Source: Mesosutterella faecium (GTDB taxonomy: Bacteria; Pseudomonadota; Gammaproteobacteria; Burkholderiales; Burkholderiaceae_F). Taken from it: a stretch of DNA of 64,000 bases. Under the pieces are notes generated by a model. That model ran no database searches. It was not told where the DNA came from and worked only from the letters and a program-made list of their open reading frames with translations. Position 1 is the stretch's first letter. Every line of letters starts with the position of its first letter. Shown here piece after piece: positions 59,978 through 64,000 of the stretch. The position numbers were made by a program, and so were the translations under genes. The DNA is taken from assembly GCF_022809315.2 (NCBI RefSeq), contig NZ_JAKZJU020000001.1, positions 372,001 through 436,000 of the forward strand, in the 5' to 3' direction.

Positions 59978-60290
59978 GAGACCTGGAGAAGCGCACCTCC
60001 TCGCCGGCGAGCTGGCTGGCCGCCGAGGCAAGAACCTCCCAGAACTCCCGTCCCTCGGAGTCTTCCCACCGCTCGCCGTGAAGCGAGAAGTGGAACCCTC
60101 CGGAGCGGCGGGAGGCGAGCCAGACCTGCTGCGTAGGCGTCTGGAGGTTTATGACGATCTGCTCCCCGCTGTCGAATTCGATGGTCAGGACGTTGCCGTT
60201 GCGGTCGCAGTCCGCCATTGACAGTTCAGGAGCGTCTTCAACTTCGGAGAGCAGCGATTCCGCTTTTTCTATAAAAAGAGTCTGATTCAT
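59952..60290 (-). CDS. cyaY: Iron donor protein CyaY (frataxin)
   Basis: A 112-residue frataxin that modulates IscS-driven Fe-S cluster assembly. The acidic first helix (EKAESLLSEVEDAPELSMADCD) and QVWLASRRSGGFHFS are typical. ATG 60290 is chosen by alignment; the frame is open 11 codons further. It overlaps mrcA at its 3' end by 26 nt, and its start codon overlaps that of lptM. Confidence 0.92.
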   Translation of the reverse strand: MNQTLFIEKAESLLSEVEDAPELSMADCDRNGNVLTIEFDSGEQIVINLQTPTQQVWLASRRSGGFHFSLHGERWEDSEGREFWEVLASAASQLAGEEVRFSRSPKKASAGS

Positions 60291-60522
60291 GATGAAAAAC
60301 AGGTTCCTACGTGCCTCGATCATTGTAAGTCTTTCATGCTGCGCGCTTCTGACCGGCTGCGGGCTGAAGTCCGGGCTTTACATGCCGGCTCCCGCACACC
60401 GTTCGTCTGCCGCCGGTTCTGCCCAGAACCCGCAGGCCCGGCAGGCGCCCGGCGCCGCCGTTCGGGATCAGACCTCTTCGGACGAACACGCCGCCTCCGG
60501 CGCTGCCGCTGAAAACAAATAA
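60289..60522 (+). CDS. lptM: Small lipoprotein LptM (YifL-like)
   Basis: A 77-residue lipoprotein. Lipobox LTGC (Cys24) is followed by GLKSGLYMPAP, the family signature GCGLKGPLY in variant form. The rest is a disordered Ala/Ser/Gln-rich tail. LptM assists LptD maturation in E. coli. AAAGAG precedes ATG 60289, with a second ATG immediately after it. It lies 19 nt before lysA, the usual order. Confidence 0.88.
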   Translation: MMKNRFLRASIIVSLSCCALLTGCGLKSGLYMPAPAHRSSAAGSAQNPQARQAPGAAVRDQTSSDEHAASGAAAENK

Positions 60523-60541
60523 CCGATAACTGTCAAAAAAC

Positions 60542-61840
60542 ATGACCGATACCTTGCAGACACAGATCCCTTCCCTGCCAGACGGCGTGTCCTTCGCCTA
60601 CAGAGGGGATGCCCTTTACTGCGAAGACCTTCCCGTTTCAGAGCTTGCGTCCCGCTACGGGACGCCGCTGTACGTCTATGGGCAAAAAGCCATCCGGACG
60701 GCCTATCAGGAATACGACCAGGCCTTCGGAGAGCACCCGCACAGCATCATGTACTCCGTGAAGGCCAATTCCAATCTGGCCATCGTAAATCTGCTTGCGC
60801 GGCTCGGCGCAGGCTTCGATGTTGTCTCGGGCGGGGAGCTGCTGCGCGTGATTGCAGCCGGCGCCGAACCCTCCCGGGTTGTCTTCTCCGGGGTCGGGAA
60901 AACGGACGCCGAAATCACCCTCGCCCTGCAGAAAGGCATTCGCTGCTTCAACATAGAAAGCATCCCCGAGCTTGAGCAGATCGCGTCCATCGCGAGGAAG
61001 ATGGGCCGGCGGGCCCCGGTGTCCGTCCGCGTCAACCCGAACGTCGATGCCAAAACCCATCCCTACATTTCCACGGGCCTCCGGAACAACAAATTCGGAG
61101 TGGCCTACGAGCAGACCCTGCCCCTTTACCGGCACGCGGCAGCCCTGCCTGAGATTGAAATCACGGGCATCGACTGCCACATCGGCAGCCAGATCACCGA
61201 GCTCTCGCCTTTCAAGGACGCGGGAGAAAAAATCCTGGACCTGGTCGCGAAGCTGGCCGAGGAGGGCATCGTCCTGAGGCACATCGACTTCGGGGGCGGC
61301 CTGGGAGTCCGGTACAAAGATGAGACGCCCCCCAGCAGAAAAGCCTTCATAGAGACTCTCCTCGGCATGCTGGAGCGCCGGGGCATGAGCCGCCTCGACT
61401 GCCTCATCGAGCCGGGAAGATCGATCGTGGCCAACGCCGGCATACTGGTCTGCTCAGTCATCAGGGACAAAACGGGGGAAACCAAAAATTTCGCTGTAGT
61501 GGACGCTGCGATGAACGATATGGGCCGACCCATGTTCTATCAGGCCTGGATGGGGGTCGTGCCTGTCAAAATTCGCAGGGGCGATTCCCGCTGCTATGAC
61601 GTCGTAGGCCCCATCTGCGAGTCCGGAGACTGGCTGGCCAGGCAAAGGACGCTGTGCATCAGGCAGGGTGATCTGCTCGCCGTCACCTCGGCCGGAGCTT
61701 ACGGCATGTCGATGAGCTCAAACTACAACACCCGGCCCAGGGCGGCCGAAGTGCTGGTCAGCGGAGAGCAGGCTTTCTGCATCCGGGAGCGGGAAAAGCC
61801 GGAAGACCTATGGAGGCTGGAGCATATTCCCCAGCCCTGA
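60542..61840 (+). CDS. lysA: Diaminopimelate decarboxylase
   Basis: A 432-residue PLP enzyme for the last step of lysine synthesis. The PLP lysine is Lys74 in YSVKANSNLA. HIGSQI, the phosphate-binding GGGLG, EPGRSIVANAG, and the C-terminal CESGDWLA and GAYGMSMSSNYN complete the fold III enzyme. Confidence 0.96.
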   Translation: MTDTLQTQIPSLPDGVSFAYRGDALYCEDLPVSELASRYGTPLYVYGQKAIRTAYQEYDQAFGEHPHSIMYSVKANSNLAIVNLLARLGAGFDVVSGGELLRVIAAGAEPSRVVFSGVGKTDAEITLALQKGIRCFNIESIPELEQIASIARKMGRRAPVSVRVNPNVDAKTHPYISTGLRNNKFGVAYEQTLPLYRHAAALPEIEITGIDCHIGSQITELSPFKDAGEKILDLVAKLAEEGIVLRHIDFGGGLGVRYKDETPPSRKAFIETLLGMLERRGMSRLDCLIEPGRSIVANAGILVCSVIRDKTGETKNFAVVDAAMNDMGRPMFYQAWMGVVPVKIRRGDSRCYDVVGPICESGDWLARQRTLCIRQGDLLAVTSAGAYGMSMSSNYNTRPRAAEVLVSGEQAFCIREREKPEDLWRLEHIPQP

Positions 61841-61879
61841 GGATTTTTTCTCTTCCTTCTTTTTTGGCAGGACGACAAA

Positions 61880-63612
<1,733 letters not shown>

Positions 63613-63630
63613 CTCCGCACCTTGAAACTC

Positions 63631-63652
63631 CCGCCCTGCCGCGGCAGGGCGG
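63631..63652. terminator. Near-perfect palindrome between hemB and the Hsp15-like gene
   Basis: CCGCCCTGCC (63631-63640) and GGCAGGGCGG (63643-63652) form a 10-bp stem. A further GCCGGT/ACCGGC repeat follows near 63658-63682. There is no T run. The position between convergent genes suggests a weak bidirectional terminator. Confidence 0.4.
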
Positions 63653-63670
63653 ACCCGTGCCGGTCTTCTC

Positions 63671-64000
63671 TCACCGACCGGCCTTAAACGCCCGCAGGCG
63701 CCTGCCCTCGCGCTTTGTGGGGCGGCCGCCCCTGATGGAGCGGGCCGGCTCCGCCGCCAGCTTCAGTATTTCCTTCCTGTGCTTTCTTAATTCACGGCTG
63801 GACTCTGTCTCCTCGTAAAGCTTCGAGGCTTCTGAGGCCGAACCCCGTTTGCCGCTCAGTCCGGTGACACGCACCTCCATCAGCTCCTCGCCCCGGCGGA
63901 TCGACAGCAGCATGCCGGGCCTGACCTCCCTGGAAGACTTCAGCCTCTCGCCCTCGCAGGTCACGCGCCCGGTGGCTATGGCATCCTGAGCAAGAGACCT
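63671..64000 (-). CDS. Hsp15-like S4-domain RNA-binding protein (5' end beyond the window)
   Basis: About 109 C-terminal residues are visible. The frame enters at base 64000 (RSLAQDAIATGRVTCEGERL), which matches the end of an S4 RNA-binding domain. Next come the Hsp15-type RGLSGKRGSA-like strand and LYEET, and the basic tail GGRPTKREGRR. Hsp15 binds 50S subunits carrying stalled peptidyl-tRNA. The start lies outside the window. Confidence 0.88.
   Translation of the reverse strand, partial: RSLAQDAIATGRVTCEGERLKSSREVRPGMLLSIRRGEELMEVRVTGLSGKRGSASEASKLYEETESSRELRKHRKEILKLAAEPARSIRGGRPTKREGRRLRAFKAGR

Overview
This window looks like a chromosomal segment of a betaproteobacterium of the order Burkholderiales. 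Sutterellaceae (Sutterella/Parasutterella type) is the likeliest family. The inference rests on the 16S gene, whose variable regions resemble my memory of Sutterella 16S, and on Burkholderiales-type synteny: rpe-gph-trpEGDC, gltBD, tat-his-murA, mlaFEDACB and aroKB. Nearly everything is housekeeping. The accessory component is one insertion sequence, two degenerate REP-associated transposase-like genes and some intergenic inverted repeats.

Layout. 1-1.2 kb: the edge of an Arg/Gly-rich gene, an HPF/RaiA-type ribosome-hibernation gene, and a minus-strand tRNA array (Ala-Ala-Glu) with a clear promoter and terminator. 1.5-7.1 kb: a giant tandem UvrA with four ATPase modules. 7.2-10.9 kb: lptF-lptG-mscS-type channel. 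11.3-16.6 kb: a complete minus-strand rRNA operon (16S-23S-5S) with a strong promoter, complementary processing stems and no tRNA in the spacer. 16.7-25.3 kb: rpe-gph-trpE-trpG-(LprI-like gene)-trpD-trpC-ung on the minus strand, interrupted by an 1804-bp IS1202-like element. The element sits inside the 3' end of gph with a perfect 17-bp target duplication. 25.4-26.9 kb: mltA and tRNA-Phe. 27-30.3 kb: hemA-prfA-prmC. 30.5-37.6 kb: gltB-gltD with a degenerate RAYT upstream. 37.7-38.8 kb: tRNA-Thr and sspA-sspB. 39-41.4 kb: mscL, an HtrA/DegS-type protease and a NIF3-family protein.

41.4-50.5 kb is one long minus-strand block, murA-hisG-hisD-hisB-hisH-hisA-hisF-hisI-hisE-hinT-tatA-tatB-tatC. hisC is missing, and HisG is the short form that needs HisZ. 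50.6-57.4 kb continues on the same strand with aroK-aroB-(second RAYT)-thioesterase-mlaF-E-D-A-C-B. 57.6-64 kb: mrcA (PBP1A), cyaY divergent from lptM-lysA with overlapping start codons, engB, hemB, and the edge of an Hsp15-like gene.

Functional themes are envelope biogenesis (LptFG, Mla, MurA, PBP1A, MltA, Tat), amino-acid synthesis (Trp, His, Glu, Lys, shikimate), haem synthesis (HemA, HemB) and DNA repair (UvrA, Ung). I found no CRISPR array, prophage, toxin-antitoxin pair or defence island. The least ordinary items are the four-module UvrA, the IS that separates gph from trpE, and the two catalytically degenerate RAYT homologues with their neighbouring palindromes.
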